Source of the DNA: Porogramme epimiltina
Lineage: Eukaryota; Basidiomycota; Agaricomycetes; Polyporales; Polyporaceae
Direction: 5' to 3'
NCBI GenBank assembly: GCA_900155495.1
Contig: FTLJ01000018.1
Location: 1-64,000, forward strand
Length of the DNA stretch: 64,000 nt
The stretch's first letter is position 1. Each line of letters starts with the position of its first letter. A program made the position numbers and the translations under genes. Of this stretch, positions 21,813 to 33,475 are shown one piece after another. The notes beneath the pieces are model-generated. The model did not search any database and had not been told where the DNA came from. It saw nothing but the letters and a program-made list of their open reading frames with translations.

Positions 21813-23247
21813 CGTGACGGCCGGGAACTCTGGGGCAAGTGCGGCCTGGGTCGGGTCGTGGACGTCACTGGGAACTCTCGCGCGACAGGCCCGAGGGCTT
21901 CGGTGTCTGATGGGGACGGGTATCGCGAGAGGGGGTTGGGCTGTAAATTTGGGCGTATCGGATTCTGGATGTCCTAGGGTGTACGAGTAGATTGTACAGT
22001 ATGCGGATACACGGACGCACGGGTGGCGGTGAGCTAGCTCGCGATAGCGGGTGGGAACGGGCTCCACCGCGGTGGGTGGCAAATTGGAGGGGGATGAGCA
22101 TCTGACAGTGGGGTGGCCCCAGGCGGACCGCCCGGGGGAGAGAAGGGGGGGAGGGAGCGCCCGGACCCACATAAATAGCGCGCGGGAAGCCATGTGGTTT
22201 AGTGGCTGACAGGCACGGACGACGTCGAGGAGGGGTGATGTGATCATGCGAGGGGAAGACGCGGAGGTTCGTATGGGAAAGGCGCGGGGACATCGGACGA
22301 AAGCGCGCGACGGCAGTGGCAGGGCATATATAGCGGCGAGGGCGTACACACAGGCGCGAGGCCCAGAGAAAACGCGGGCGGAGGGGTGCGGCGCGGGGGG
22401 CCTCGCGGGGGGCGGGGGCTGGCAGCGGTGAGAACGGCGGCCATTAATATTCGACGAGACGCCCGCCGAACGGGCCCGGACGGGGGCGATACCGAGGAGC
22501 CCCCGCGCGGGGCGTCCGAATCGCGTTCTGGTGGAAGCGGCGGACGCACCGGGGCTGCGCGTGCAGACTGAGGGGCCGCACCTGGCCGCACGCGTGTGTC
22601 CTGCGGGGGCCACGCTGCTGCTGTGAGCCTCGGGCGGCCAGCGGCCGTGACAGGCGTGCGCGGCGAGGGTGGGGGCGAGGACCAGGGCGAGGGCGCGGGG
22701 TTTCACGGAGGCGGGGACGGCGGACTGCGTCGGGTCGCGGCTGCGTGCTGGGCGAGGGGCGACGCAGCGGGCACGGCAGGCAGGCTGGGGCTGAGGCTGA
22801 GGCTGAGGCAGCAGCGGGCAGCAGGGGCGCGGGGCCAGGGACGCGCATATGTACGACGGCGCGGGCGTCGCGGCGGGGGCGCGCGGGCTGCGATGCTGCG
22901 ACGGTGCCGCAGCGGGTGTGACGGCCTGGGCGTGACGGGGACGGGCGTCGCGGGGAACGGCGGGCCCAAAGAGGCAGGGGGCGGGCGGCAGGGGGCCCGG
23001 GCGTGACGTCGTGACGATCGATCTCGATGGAATGCGCAGCTGTCCTCGACTGCGGAGTGCGCAGGCGTCTGCGACTGTGCAATTGGCTGAGGCCTGCCGA
23101 GGGCAGATCCCGTTAGCATTCCTCCCTCACTGCGCATCGCAGCACCCACCCATCCTCTTTCTCTCCTCCGCCTTCCTTCTCTCTTCTCATCCACCTCTTT
23201 CTTATTCCTGAGCCTCGACGCGCTCCCCTAATCCCTTCCGGCCCCGC
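21813..23247. other. Very GC-rich intergenic region before SMG6
   Basis: About 1.4 kb with chance open frames on all strands. It includes a short hexamer repeat GGCTGA near 22788-22808. Just before 23248 there is a long CT-rich tract (about 23150-23215), the likely core promoter and leader of the SMG6-like gene. No coding region is supported. Confidence 0.5.
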
Positions 23248-26200
23248 ATGCAGGACCCAACTCTCGCCAAAATCCCTCCAGTCTCTAGGAAGGGCAAGGA
23301 GAGGGAGCCCGTACAGACTGACATCGCGGACAAGATAATTGCGCTCAGGCGCAAGCAAGCGTGCGTACCACTTCACACTACCGCAATCCGAACATACTCA
23401 CTCCTTCAACCACCTTCCAGTACTGCCGCGGCCCGCGACCGCCCCGAGAGGCCACCACAACCCTCCTCTTCTACCCCCAAACTCCCCACTGCGCGCCCCT
23501 CATCCCCGCGCCGAACACACGCTCCTCCCATGCCCCATCCCAACATCGTCGTATCCGAAGTCTCTCCACAAGTGGAGGCCGACCCCGACGAGTTCTCGCG
23601 CCGACTCAAGATTTCGCCTAGCTCGCCTCGCGCTGCGCACGCACGGCCTGCTGCGAATGGCAGTCCCGGTAAGCTCTACAACCCCAACGCCGACCCCATA
23701 CGAAGACCGGTCATTACCGCTGAGCCCGATGCTATGTCCGACGCCGCATCGAGTTCCCACTCGCCTCGCGCAATGCCGCCACGGATCCACCAAGCCACGC
23801 GCAACGTCGGCGATCAGCATCGGCAACTGTTCGACCCGCGCAAACACGACGCAGTCCTCTTCTCGACGCAGCAGAGCCGTCACCACGCTTCACCCATGAA
23901 CGGCCCATCCAGCGCACCACGACAAACCCCCACCCCCAAGTCCTCTGGCGACTGGGTCTCCGCATCTTCAACCTCTTCGGCCTCGTACGCCGCCTCCACC
24001 ATTTCCTCAAGCTTTACGTTGTCTTCCGCGACCGATTCCTCGGCATCCTCCGCGCTCTTTGATTCAAACCCTGCGGGCCGGAGGTCCGAGGACAGTGCGT
24101 CAAGCGCGAATGCTTTCTCTCGAAAGTTGAAAGAGATCTACCGAACAATCAGTGGGCTCGAGTCGAAGCTGCTGGGGACGGAGAAGGACCGGGAACGAGC
24201 AGATGAGGGCGAGCGGGCTGCGCAGCGGGTGGGGCTCATGATCAAGGGGCGACCAAGCAGCAATGGATTGGCGAGAGACGCTGCGAACGAAGAGGGCGAG
24301 TCGGAGCGGTGGCGAAAGCTGGTTTCCGAACATCAGCAGTAAGTCATCTTATCTAGGGTCACTGATTGGCGGCTAATAGGCATTTCGTTTGATCAGGCTC
24401 GCAGAGAGCATCCGCGAAATGCTTGCTCTCACGCTGGCGCCCACTGTCCCTGCGTCCCTGAAGAACATCCCTCAGAAATACAACCTGATTATCAGGTTAT
24501 GGTCGCATGCATTCTACCACCTCCTCGAGTCCCTTCGGCATGCCGCCCGCCCGCCAACCAGTTCGCAGGTGGCTCTCGAGTACCTCCAGGTAAGCTTGAT
24601 CGCGACGGCCATCAATCCTTTATACTTAATCATTGATTTAGCAATTCCTCAACTACGCGTACGTGTTTTACGGCGGGCTCATCGAGGAACGCAACTTCGC
24701 GCAATACCGCGGAGCCTTCTTGGAGGCGCTCGGCGACCTTTCGCGATACTGGATGGCCGTCAGCGTATTGATTGAGGGGACTTACACCACAAGCAACACC
24801 CTCACAACTTCTGCGATTGCGAAGAACAACCTCCTATCGACCCATACCCCCCGAGCTGCCTCTCCCAACCCTCCCGCAACAGACCTCCCATCGAATGCTG
24901 TTTCGCCTACCCCCGCACGCATCGATGACAGCCCCCTCTCGTCGGAAGCTGAGATCCCGATAGGGGTTGACGCTGCAGCCGGCGCGATGCTGCACCTTCA
25001 GAACATCCCCAGTGTCGGACAAGAGGCTGCACGCCTCATGGAGCTGGACCCGGACAAGGAGCGGTGGAGGCAGGTGGCGAAGGACTGGTTCGCGCGGGGT
25101 CTTGCGATCACGCCGAACTCGGGTAAGCTTCAGCACCACCTCGGGCTGCTGTGCCGCGACAAGGACGGGTCGGATGAGGAACTGCGCGGTGTTTACCACT
25201 TCGTGAAGAGGTACGTAGCCGCATCCTCAGCAACGCGAGCGTTGACTAACTTTTGGAATCTTCAGCATGGTCGCTTTCCATCCGTTCTCCACAGCACGCG
25301 AGTCCGTCCTCGGCATGTGGACCCAGCCCCTGCAGGCCCGTCGTCAAGCCCCGGACGCGTCACTCACGGAGCTTTTCGTCCTGCTCCACGGGATGCTGTT
25401 TACCAACATCCAGCTGGACGACTTCAAGCGGGTTCTGGAGCGCTTCCAGGAGAAGCTCCAGATCGGCGGTAAGCATTTTTCCGCTCGTCGCGCGAGTGCG
25501 TCGCTGATGTGTGCTATAGATGGCGAGCAGGTTGAGGAGCGCGAGTGGGTTATGATGGCGCTCGTCAACATCGGCTCCCTTCTCGAATACGGTCGCCCCA
25601 CCGCCGTGCTGCGCCGCGTCGCGGGCATCGAGACCCGTAGCACTGGCGGCCCCAACTTGAGCCCCACCCTCCCCACCGGCGCTGCTGCAGGCAGGATCAA
25701 GGTCCTCATGGCGAAGCGTCTCGACGGCGACCCCTCCAAGATGGACGTCGATAGCGAGGACATCGTCGTCGATAAGGTGCCGGCCGCGGAAGCCCCGTCG
25801 CCCTCGTCGCACGAGCCCGAGCTCCCCGCGGCCCTCCGCCTTGCAATGCAGCTTACGTTTGCCCTCCTTTCCCACACCCTCCGCCACCCCTTGCGCCGTC
25901 CGAGCGAGTACGCGACGCCGACTCTCAACCCCTACAACACGATCATCCTCACCTTCCTCGCCACCGTCCTCCGTGAACCTTCTGCCCGCGCGGCTCTCGA
26001 GCGCGAAATCCCATGGGAGGAGCTTGCGACGTTCCTCACCAACATCCCTCGCCGCGATGTCCTCCGGGAGCACCACAAGGTCACCGCCGAGAGCGGTCTG
26101 CTCCTAACGAGCGGCTGCAAGCCTCTTCCTGAAGATTGGTGCGTCCGCGGCATGGGCTGGGGCGGCAAGAAGGTCTTCGAGCGCGGGTTCTGGAACAAGG

Positions 26201-27433
26201 ACGCGGATGCCGCGGGCGAGGAGCGCAACATCGAGGTCGAAGTGCTCGACCGCGTCGAGATCCCCGACCAGGCGATGGACGGGATCATCGAGGACGAGGG
26301 CGACGACGACCGCGAGGCGTCCAAGGCGGAGCAGTCGCCGGAGAAGCGGCGGTGGATCCGCCTCGCGCGCGCGGGGCTGCGCATCTCGCGCGACATCCAC
26401 GGGTTCAAGTTCTCGCCTGCGTCGGCGGAGGACGGGCGGCCGTGCTGGCGCGTCGAGGGCGCGCTCGCGGACAAGGTCGCGCGGTGGAAGGAGGAGGAGC
26501 GGCGCGAGCGCGAGCTGGAGGAGCAGCGGCTGCGCGGGACCAAGTGGAGCGACGACTCGATGGAGGTCGACGACGAGGACGGGATGCCCGCGGAGGAGGA
26601 GTCGAGCGACGACGAGGCTGACTCGGAGGAGATCAGGAAGCTCAAGGTGAGTCGTCGTCGCCAACGGCACGCCCGCGCGCCCCGCAGGACGCCTGCTCAC
26701 TGTGCCCTTCGTCTTCCCCAGGAGCGTCGGCGGCAGCTGCAGACGCTACTCGAGTCCGGGCACCACGAGGCGCCGCAATCGCGCCGCCAACCTCGGGGTC
26801 CTTCTGCGCGCAAGAACGGTGCGGCGCGCCAGTCGCTGCACGTTGTGCCCGGCTACTCCGTGTTGGTCGTGGACACGAACATCCTCCTTTCGTCGCTCGC
26901 GGAGTTCTCGTCGCTTGTGGAGTCCGGCCGGTGGACGGTCGTCGTCCCCCTCCCGGTCATCATGGAGCTCGACAGCCAGTCGTCAAACATGACCCAGCTC
27001 GGCGAGGCGGCGGGCGCGGCGCTCCAGTACATCACGTCGCACATCCGCTCGCACTCGACCTCGCTCAAGGTCCTCACCTCGCGCGGCAACTACCTGTCGA
27101 ACCTCAACGTCCGGACGGAGCAGGTCGACTTTTCGAGCAACGCGTGGGAGCGGAACATGGACGATCTCATCCTGCGCGCGGCCATGTGGCAGGATGAGCA
27201 CTGGATCGACCGCTCCTCGATGCTCAAGGACGACCTCTCTGGCAAGGACACGGCGAGCGCGGCAAAGGTCGTCTTGCTCAGCTTCGATCGCATGCGTGAG
27301 TACCTCTAATTCTGAGTGTATGTTCCGGTATCTAACGATGTCTTCGTTCTCAGTCCGCCTAAAGGCCCGTTCGAAGCAGCTCAGCGCAGCCACCGAGCAC
27401 GACCTCGCCGCTATCTTCGCCATGGGTGGGTAA
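23248..27433 (+). CDS. SMG6: EST1/SMG6-like protein with C-terminal PIN nuclease domain
   Basis: Member of the EST1/SMG5/6/7 family with the PIN endonuclease that in SMG6 cleaves mRNA during nonsense-mediated decay. The start at 23248 gives MQDPTLAKIPPVSRKGKERE and a long low-complexity Ser/Pro-rich N-terminus. The 14-3-3-like/TPR EST1 domain follows at 24400-25470, with RLWSHAFYHLLESLRHA and FYGGLIEERNFAQYRGAFLE and YHFVKRSMVAFHPFSTARES. The central helical region with acidic insert is at 25530-26645. The PIN domain is at 26720-27433: YSVLVVDTNILLSSLAEFSS, PVIMELD, WERNMDDLILRAA, VVLLSFDRMLRLKA. The four acidic positions typical of an active PIN fold appear kept; the last is SFD where animals have TDD. 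The final exon starts after an intron at about 27296-27353. A possible extra intron lies near 23360-23420. Confidence 0.92.
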
Positions 27434-30057
27434 AGCCGTGCCATCAGCGAGCCTGGATGAGCGAGCACGCGGCTCCACGCCGACGCCGCTCTCCCTCGCT
27501 ACCGCGACCGAACCTATTTTGCCCCCATTCACACCCAGCAACCGCGGGACGCTTGCGTCCCCCGCCCGCCCGCCCGCACGCGCTGTCTGCGGCCCTCGCG
27601 CGCACTCCGTCCGCAAGCCGGACTCGCTGCGCTCCGCGACCCGCGGCCGCCGCCTGCGCGACGCCCCGTTCCACCGCGAACGGCGCGCCACGGACATCCT
27701 TTGTCTTCCGCGCATTTGGGGTACCGTCTCGCTCCCGAGCGACCGGCCCCTCCTCCCCCGCACCCCCGCACCCATTCACACCCACACCCACGCATATTTA
27801 TTCCGCACCCACACAAACCCGCACATATTCCCCCACCCTCCCGTAGCATCTCCCCAAGCCATATATAGCACTACATAATAGTTTCCGCATACCCATTCGC
27901 CCGCTCTCGACCCACATTTTGCCCGCCGCACGTACACCCGCAACCCAATCACGCACACTTTCGTTGCTGTTCCTGTCCCGTCGAACTTTGGTCCCGGTCT
28001 CCGTCACTCATGTCTCTCTGTTTGCTCGTGTCCTGTGTCGCGCGCGCGCTCTCTCTCTCTCCTTTTCGTGTTGTCAACTACTACTACCCGTCCACTGTCT
28101 TTTTTGTAACAGCATCCCTAGTACTACCTAGTCTTATTGAACCGAACGGAAATCTTGAAATCTCCACCGAGCGTGCGCATCTGTGCCGTCCCTGCATCTG
28201 CATGAGCGAGGCAGGGAGTACATAGTGACCATCCAGGGCGGTCAGTAGACTAATGAACTAACGTGTCCTTTGTGTCGGGCTCAAGCCCCAGGCGCCAGGC
28301 CAGCGGAGGCCGGGTCACCGGGTGACGTCAACGTCTCTTGCCCTCTGTCCATCATCCACATCTGCGGCCACATCTGTGCACTATTATCCAGCACTAGCTG
28401 CGCTAGCGAAACCCTAGCCTCGCGTCCAGGCCCGCCTCTGCCACCGCCAGCACGAAGGCGTTCGCCTTCGGAATAGCAGCGAAGCGGCGCAATAGGTTCG
28501 AACAGCGTGCGCCGTCACGCGCGCGCCCATGGCCACCACCACCACCACCGGTACCGACGCCGCGCGCTGCGCACCTACAGCTGCACGCTGACCGCAGCGC
28601 GGACCGCCCGGGGAGTTTATCCTCGACCGGGCCCGTTGCTTGGCTTGATGGTCCACCACCCCGGTGGCTTTCGGAGCGAGCGGTGCGGCACGCCCGCGCG
28701 CGGTCGCGGTCGCGGGACGGTGGGTAGAGGGTAGAGGGGAAGGGCAGGTGACGCAGGCGGGTGCTCTCGCATTTGCGGCACGCTTCCTCCACCATGGGAG
28801 CCTTGGGAGGTATCGGGGACCGGCGACCTTGGGAGGGCCGAGCACAGCCGGTTCGTCAGTTTTTCGCAACTGTGTCGTGCTAGCGTCGCGGGTTGGGGGC
28901 CGTGCGTATTCGGAAATGCTAGGACGCGGCGCGGGAGGGGGGGAAGCATCATTCCATACTTGCCTGTGTGGGCCTCGCCCTCGCCCGCATGGGCCCCCCT
29001 TTTGTCTGGTAAGCCGACTTCGCTGTGTCGTTGACGGGTGCACGGGGCGTCTGACGGGTTTGACTTGGTGCAGGCTATGATGGGACACGGGCTCCTAGGG
29101 AGCCGGAGCGTGGCCACAAGTAATGACGACCCTCGACGACCCGTGGAGCGTACGCTGCCCTGTCTGGAAGAAGGGCGTCGCAATAGGGACACCGGCTGCG
29201 CGCACGCCCCGGGTGTACGTCACGCTCCCGGCCGAGGTATTGCTAAGTTCGACGCCGCAGGTCAGCCCGAGCCCGCGCGGTGCCCCCCCGCGACGCAAGT
29301 GCGTTCACGTTGGGCCCGCGCGCATCGCACGCACGCACTTCCAATGTGCGTCTCCCTCCCTCCCCCCTTCGCTTCCTTTCGTCAATGACGCTCATGTGGC
29401 CCCTTCGCCGCCCTGCCACCAACGATCTTCGGCGCCACCTTGTACTCTGAGAAGACCGGACGCGCCGCCGGGACTGCTCGCGGTCCCTGCACCGCGCGAG
29501 AGCGCAGTTGCGCCTTCCCTGTTCGAGGCGTAGGAGCATGAGCCCCGCGGCGCGCGGCAGGCCGTCCGTCGGAAAGATCGCGGACCCTGGTGAGGCTCCG
29601 ACCCAATGATGGAAAGCACCTACAGACAATAGGACGCGGGCGCGCGGTTTTGCGGAAAGTGCGTCCTGACCCCAGCGGTCATCACGCACGGACGGACCGC
29701 CGTCGGACCTGGTATGTTGTTGGGGGATTTCGTTCGCCGCGCGTGCAAGCCTCTAGCCGGTGCTGCACCGCTAGCGTGGAAGCTGCTGCGAGAGACGCCG
29801 CCGCCGCAAATCCTTATTTCCTTCCCCCCCAGGTTTCATCCCATGCTCCGAGTGGTGGCCGAGGACGTCAGTTGATTGGCATTTTGGCTGGGCATTCATG
29901 CGCCGCAGACCATCTCTAGGGGCGCAGGTGCTATGCACTCGGTGGATCTCAGTATTGAATGGGACTCTATAGGTTGACTGGGGTCTGGAGCGGGCTGGAC
30001 TATAGGGTTGATCTGGGACAGGGTTCTTCACTTGCTCAGTTGTATACATGGTATGCC
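27434..30057. other. Gene-poor intergenic region, left part
   Basis: No gene was found in about 2.6 kb downstream of the SMG6-like gene. Long frames such as 28414-29088 (minus) overlap others in several frames and have the Arg/Pro/Ala composition expected of non-coding GC-rich DNA. A CT-rich patch occurs at 28040-28070, and an 18-bp hairpin-forming palindrome (8-bp arms, TT loop) at 28453-28470. Confidence 0.5.
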
Positions 30058-30094
30058 CCTAGGCTGGCGCTATGTCGTATCGCGCCAGCCTAGG
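30058..30094. repeat. Perfect 13-bp inverted repeat with 11-nt loop
   Basis: CCTAGGCTGGCGC at 30058-30070 is followed by its exact reverse complement GCGCCAGCCTAGG at 30082-30094. It would form a strong hairpin in DNA or RNA. No gene is adjacent; the nearest coding regions are more than 1.5 kb away. Confidence 0.85.
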
Positions 30095-31563
30095 AGCACG
30101 GCCTGGCGCACCGTAGTATCTCGCAAGTGCGCGTTCCGTCGCGAACGCATGCATGCTTCTATGCGGCGGCGAGCGCGAGATTGCCGACACCAAATCTGGC
30201 GTCGTCCCTGGGGCTCTACAGGACTCCGGAAGAGCTATTCAAATTGAGGTGGCCTCGGGCGGGCGTTCGCGAAGATCTCCGGCGCTTGCACACGGTTTGG
30301 AGAAGGTGGACACCTTGGCCGCTTTCATAGCCTCGCGGGAGCCGTCCTGGGGCGTCGCACGTCGGCGAGCCTCTCTCCGTCACGCAGCCTGGTTAGCCTG
30401 GTTTTGGAGGGTGCGGGGCCCCACTCGCAGTCCCACTCGTCCGTCATGTAATAATATGTGAAATAACTCATCCCTATCAGACATATGCACACGACCACGC
30501 AGCGTGCCACGCTCTAGCACGCGAATGTGCACCACGGTTGCGTCTCTGGGGTGCAGCGAGAGACGCTGCTTTCCCCCTCCTCGTGCCGCCATCAGCGACA
30601 TTGCTCAGTCGCGGTGAGTAATCCCTATCGTCATCGTGCAGCTGTCCAATCGACAATCCCGCAGTGTCCGTGTCATCCCGTCAGTCGTTGTACACAGAAG
30701 GCAACGTGCTCGCCCCCATAATTGAAACTCCCAGGATGGCCGAGACATGATTATCCCAGGTTGATGCCATAACAGTCTGAGGAGGACATGATCAGGCGGC
30801 TGCAAGCGATGGGACGCCTTTAGGCGGTTGCTCTCCGATGTGGCCAGGAGTCAAAATCCGAGGAAGCGAGGGCGTATCATACGCCGCGACGGAGGGAGGC
30901 GAGAGTGCAGTGATAGCGGCTGATGGCCTGTTGCTGGCGGAGAGCGGAAAGCTTATTCGTAGGCGTGCGTGGCTGGGAGGCTGTCAATGGTTGCGGGATT
31001 CGCGGAGACCCCCCGCGCGCAGGAGTGGGTGCGGCGGGGTGCTGTGGGCGGGGTCGCTCCGCTCGCGCCTCCTCCTGTTTCATGCGTGCCCCAGCCGGCG
31101 GGTGGGGGCCTTCTCCCGGTGGCGGGCTGCCCGCCGAGATGGGCTCGCGGACTGCACCGGTCCCGGACGAGAGCCCTGCTAAAGTCCGGCAAGACCGGAG
31201 CCCCGTCCCGGACGCCCATTTTGGAAGTGGTCTGCCCTTTATGGGAATACGATCACAAACAGAGGGCTGGTCCATTGGCGGAGGAACGGGAGACGGCGTG
31301 GTTCTAGGGGAACGGCTGGGGACTGCAACGGCAGGAATGCAGGGACGGCCATCAAACCCTTTGCTCGTTCACTGCCCCCATACCTGCAAATATTCCGTGC
31401 CTCGGACCTGATTGCGTCCTCCAGCGTTCAGCTATGGTTGACGATGGAGATCTTTGGACGTAGCACCGCGCGCTTCCCTGGTCTCGGGTCAGCGTCATCT
31501 CATCCCGTCCGGTCGCCTGTGCTATCTAAGTTCTCTTTTGGCAGGCGCGCCCAGCGTCGTCTG
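30095..31563. other. Gene-poor intergenic region, right part
   Basis: About 1.5 kb up to the promoter of the small membrane protein. Only overlapping short frames occur, none with a recognisable domain or consistent splicing. Confidence 0.45.
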
Positions 31564-31570
31564 TATAAAA
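31564..31570 (+). promoter_or_regulatory. TATA box of the small membrane protein gene
   Basis: TATAAAA lies 106 bp before the ATG at 31670, followed by a CT-rich leader (31576-31660). This good core-promoter match supports the short gene downstream. Confidence 0.55.
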
Positions 31571-31669
31571 TCCGACCCTCCTCCTCCTCTCGCCCACAGT
31601 TCTCCCGCTCTACACTCCGCCGCCCACAGCCTTGCAACGCTCTCGCACACCCTGCCTTCACTCGCCACA

Positions 31670-31918
31670 ATGCGTTCTTTGAAGCTGTACGAGCACCCCG
31701 AGTTCAAGGCGGAAGCAGAGGATGTCTCCCTCCTCACCACAATATGCTTCGTCCTCACCCTCGCCCTCCTCGGCGCTATTGTCATCCTCAGCGTTAGCTG
31801 TCTCCTCATCTGGGATGACTGCAAAACATGTGAGTTCCCGCGCCACCCGCACGGGAAGCTCACTCATTAATCACCAGTCCAGCGTATCCCGTATATCCAA
31901 CGCGGCCACACCTTTTGA
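31670..31918 (+). CDS. Small single-pass membrane protein, 66 aa, unknown function
   Basis: I do not recognise this protein. Two exons (31670-31829 and 31878-31918) are joined across a 48-bp intron with GTGAGT donor and CACCAG acceptor and matching phase, giving 66 residues. The N-terminus MRSLKLYEHPEFKAEAEDVS is charged. Residues 21-47 form one clear hydrophobic helix, including LLGAIVILSVSCLLIW. The C-terminus DCKTFQRIPYIQRGHTF is short and basic. A TATA box and CT-rich leader precede it. If unspliced, the frame also stays open to 31870 (66 residues by coincidence, different tail). It sits alone in a gene-poor stretch. No signal-peptide cleavage site is obvious, so a signal-anchor protein is likely. 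Function unknown. Confidence 0.55.
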
Positions 31919-33475
31919 CCGTGCAGCAGGTGCTCAGAAGTTGAAATCACGCCTGTCGTTGCTCGTGTTGTATCATGCTTTCTCCTGCCCTGAGGTGAGC
32001 TTCCCGGCGAATTTCGATTTCCGTAGGCGCTTCTTGCTGACGGACGCTTCAAGCAGTACACTGTTCCTCCACCACCGATCGCTGTATTATTAGCAGAGCG
32101 CACATCCATAACGCCCCTTCCTCAGCTTTCTTCCCTTAATGCCGGCTACACCCCACCTCCATTACTATATCATGTAAACTTTAGGTAGACGTTCGGTCTG
32201 TACTTTCGATGTCTCGCTCCCCCCCTCTTGCCTCTCCTCGGGAAGCTCAACGCGGATCCCTTCCATCGCACACGTCCCCCCATCATAACATTTTACATTG
32301 TAGACCTTCCTAGCAATCCCTAACTCGCACTCGCCTCGCTTGTACCTACGCACTATTCTTATTGCAACCTAAACGCTCCTATTCTGTCAACTCCTACGCA
32401 TCGCCGTTCTCAACCGAACACGGCAGCACGTCTCGGACGTACGCCGCGCACCCACAACTCCGCCGGGTTCCCGTCACGTCTGCGCCCTCGGTCCCCCCTC
32501 CCTTCGACGGTGCTACTGTATCGCACGCAGACGCATCCAGAAAGAGACGCGACGCCCGCGTGCGCGCACGGAGCCCCGTTCGCACGCGAATCGCAGATGC
32601 AGACGCAGACGCAGACGCAGACGCAGCCCCCACCCCCCCCCGGTCAGCGTGCGGCGAGAGAGCGCGAACCCGAGCGCCCCATTGAGATCGCCGTTCGGGG
32701 GTCGCGCGCGGGAAGGGAACTTGCCCACGAAGTCAGCAGGCACCACTCATGCCCCCGGACCAGCTCGGCGTGCGCTGGGGCTATCCCTTAAGTCCTAGTG
32801 CTCGACGCTGCAGCCCCCCGCTGTGCAATTGCACACGCGTGCGCGGGCGGGCGCGAGCGTGAGCGCGAGCACGAGCGCGGGTGCGAGCGCGGGGCGGCGA
32901 CTGCGGTCTCCTGCGTCCCCCACGCGCGGCGCATCTGCAACACTCTGTAATGCTAACTCACGTAAACGGCGCCCCTGGTGGATAGAGGGGGCGTGCGTCG
33001 CATACGGCCGCTTAGAGCCTACAGGGTGAGACTAGTCATAACGTAGCGTGCTACGAGCCATCCCGGTCAGAGCAGGGTTCTCGACGCCGCCCATACCCAA
33101 TCCCAAGTCCGCCGAGAACCCCGCGCGTGTCCGTGGGTGCGCCCCTACCCTCCCCCCTCCCGACCGCCCTCCGGACAGGCTAGAAGGCGTCGGCGCGCCA
33201 GCCGCGCCCTGCCGCCCGTCCCTGCGCGCCGCGTGGGGCGCACGAGGGTATCGACGCCGGTGCGCCAACTAATCGCCGGGGCCCGCGGCGGGGCGAATCG
33301 CAGCCGCGACCGCGACCGCGCACGTCCACCACGGGCAGCGCGCGCGGCGGGCGGTAACGTGTCCGCAATCCGAGTCCGCACCCGAGCGACCTCCCAGCCT
33401 CCGACGGAGGGGGGTGTGGGTTCCTGCCAGCCCTGACAATCCTCGCGAGCGACGAGAGAACGCGTCTTCGGGCGC
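31919..33475. other. Intergenic region with simple repeats
   Basis: No gene was seen in about 1.55 kb. It contains the GCAGAC hexamer repeat (separate entry) and a GCGAGC-type purine-rich patch at about 32845-32895. Open frames here are compositional. Confidence 0.45.
32593..32626. repeat. GCAGAC hexanucleotide microsatellite
   Basis: About five and a half copies of GCAGAC, the first with one substitution, give 34 bp of tandem repeat. Direct sequence observation. Confidence 0.85.

Noticed and set aside
21738..22706. 322-codon minus-strand ORF
   Set aside because: It lies in very GC-rich DNA where all frames are open; its Pro/Arg/Ser/Ala composition and lack of motif suggest chance.
25932..26700. 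Long minus and plus frames opposite or inside the SMG6 acidic region
   Set aside because: They are shadows of GC-rich, Arg/Glu-coding exons of the SMG6-like gene.
28414..29088. 224-codon minus-strand ORF in the gene-poor region
   Set aside because: It overlaps several other open frames, has no conserved motif and no splice partners.
32593..32895. Hexamer and GCGAGC-type repeats considered as a CRISPR-like or coding repeat array
   Set aside because: Units are 6 bp without spacers, in a eukaryotic genome; this is a plain microsatellite.
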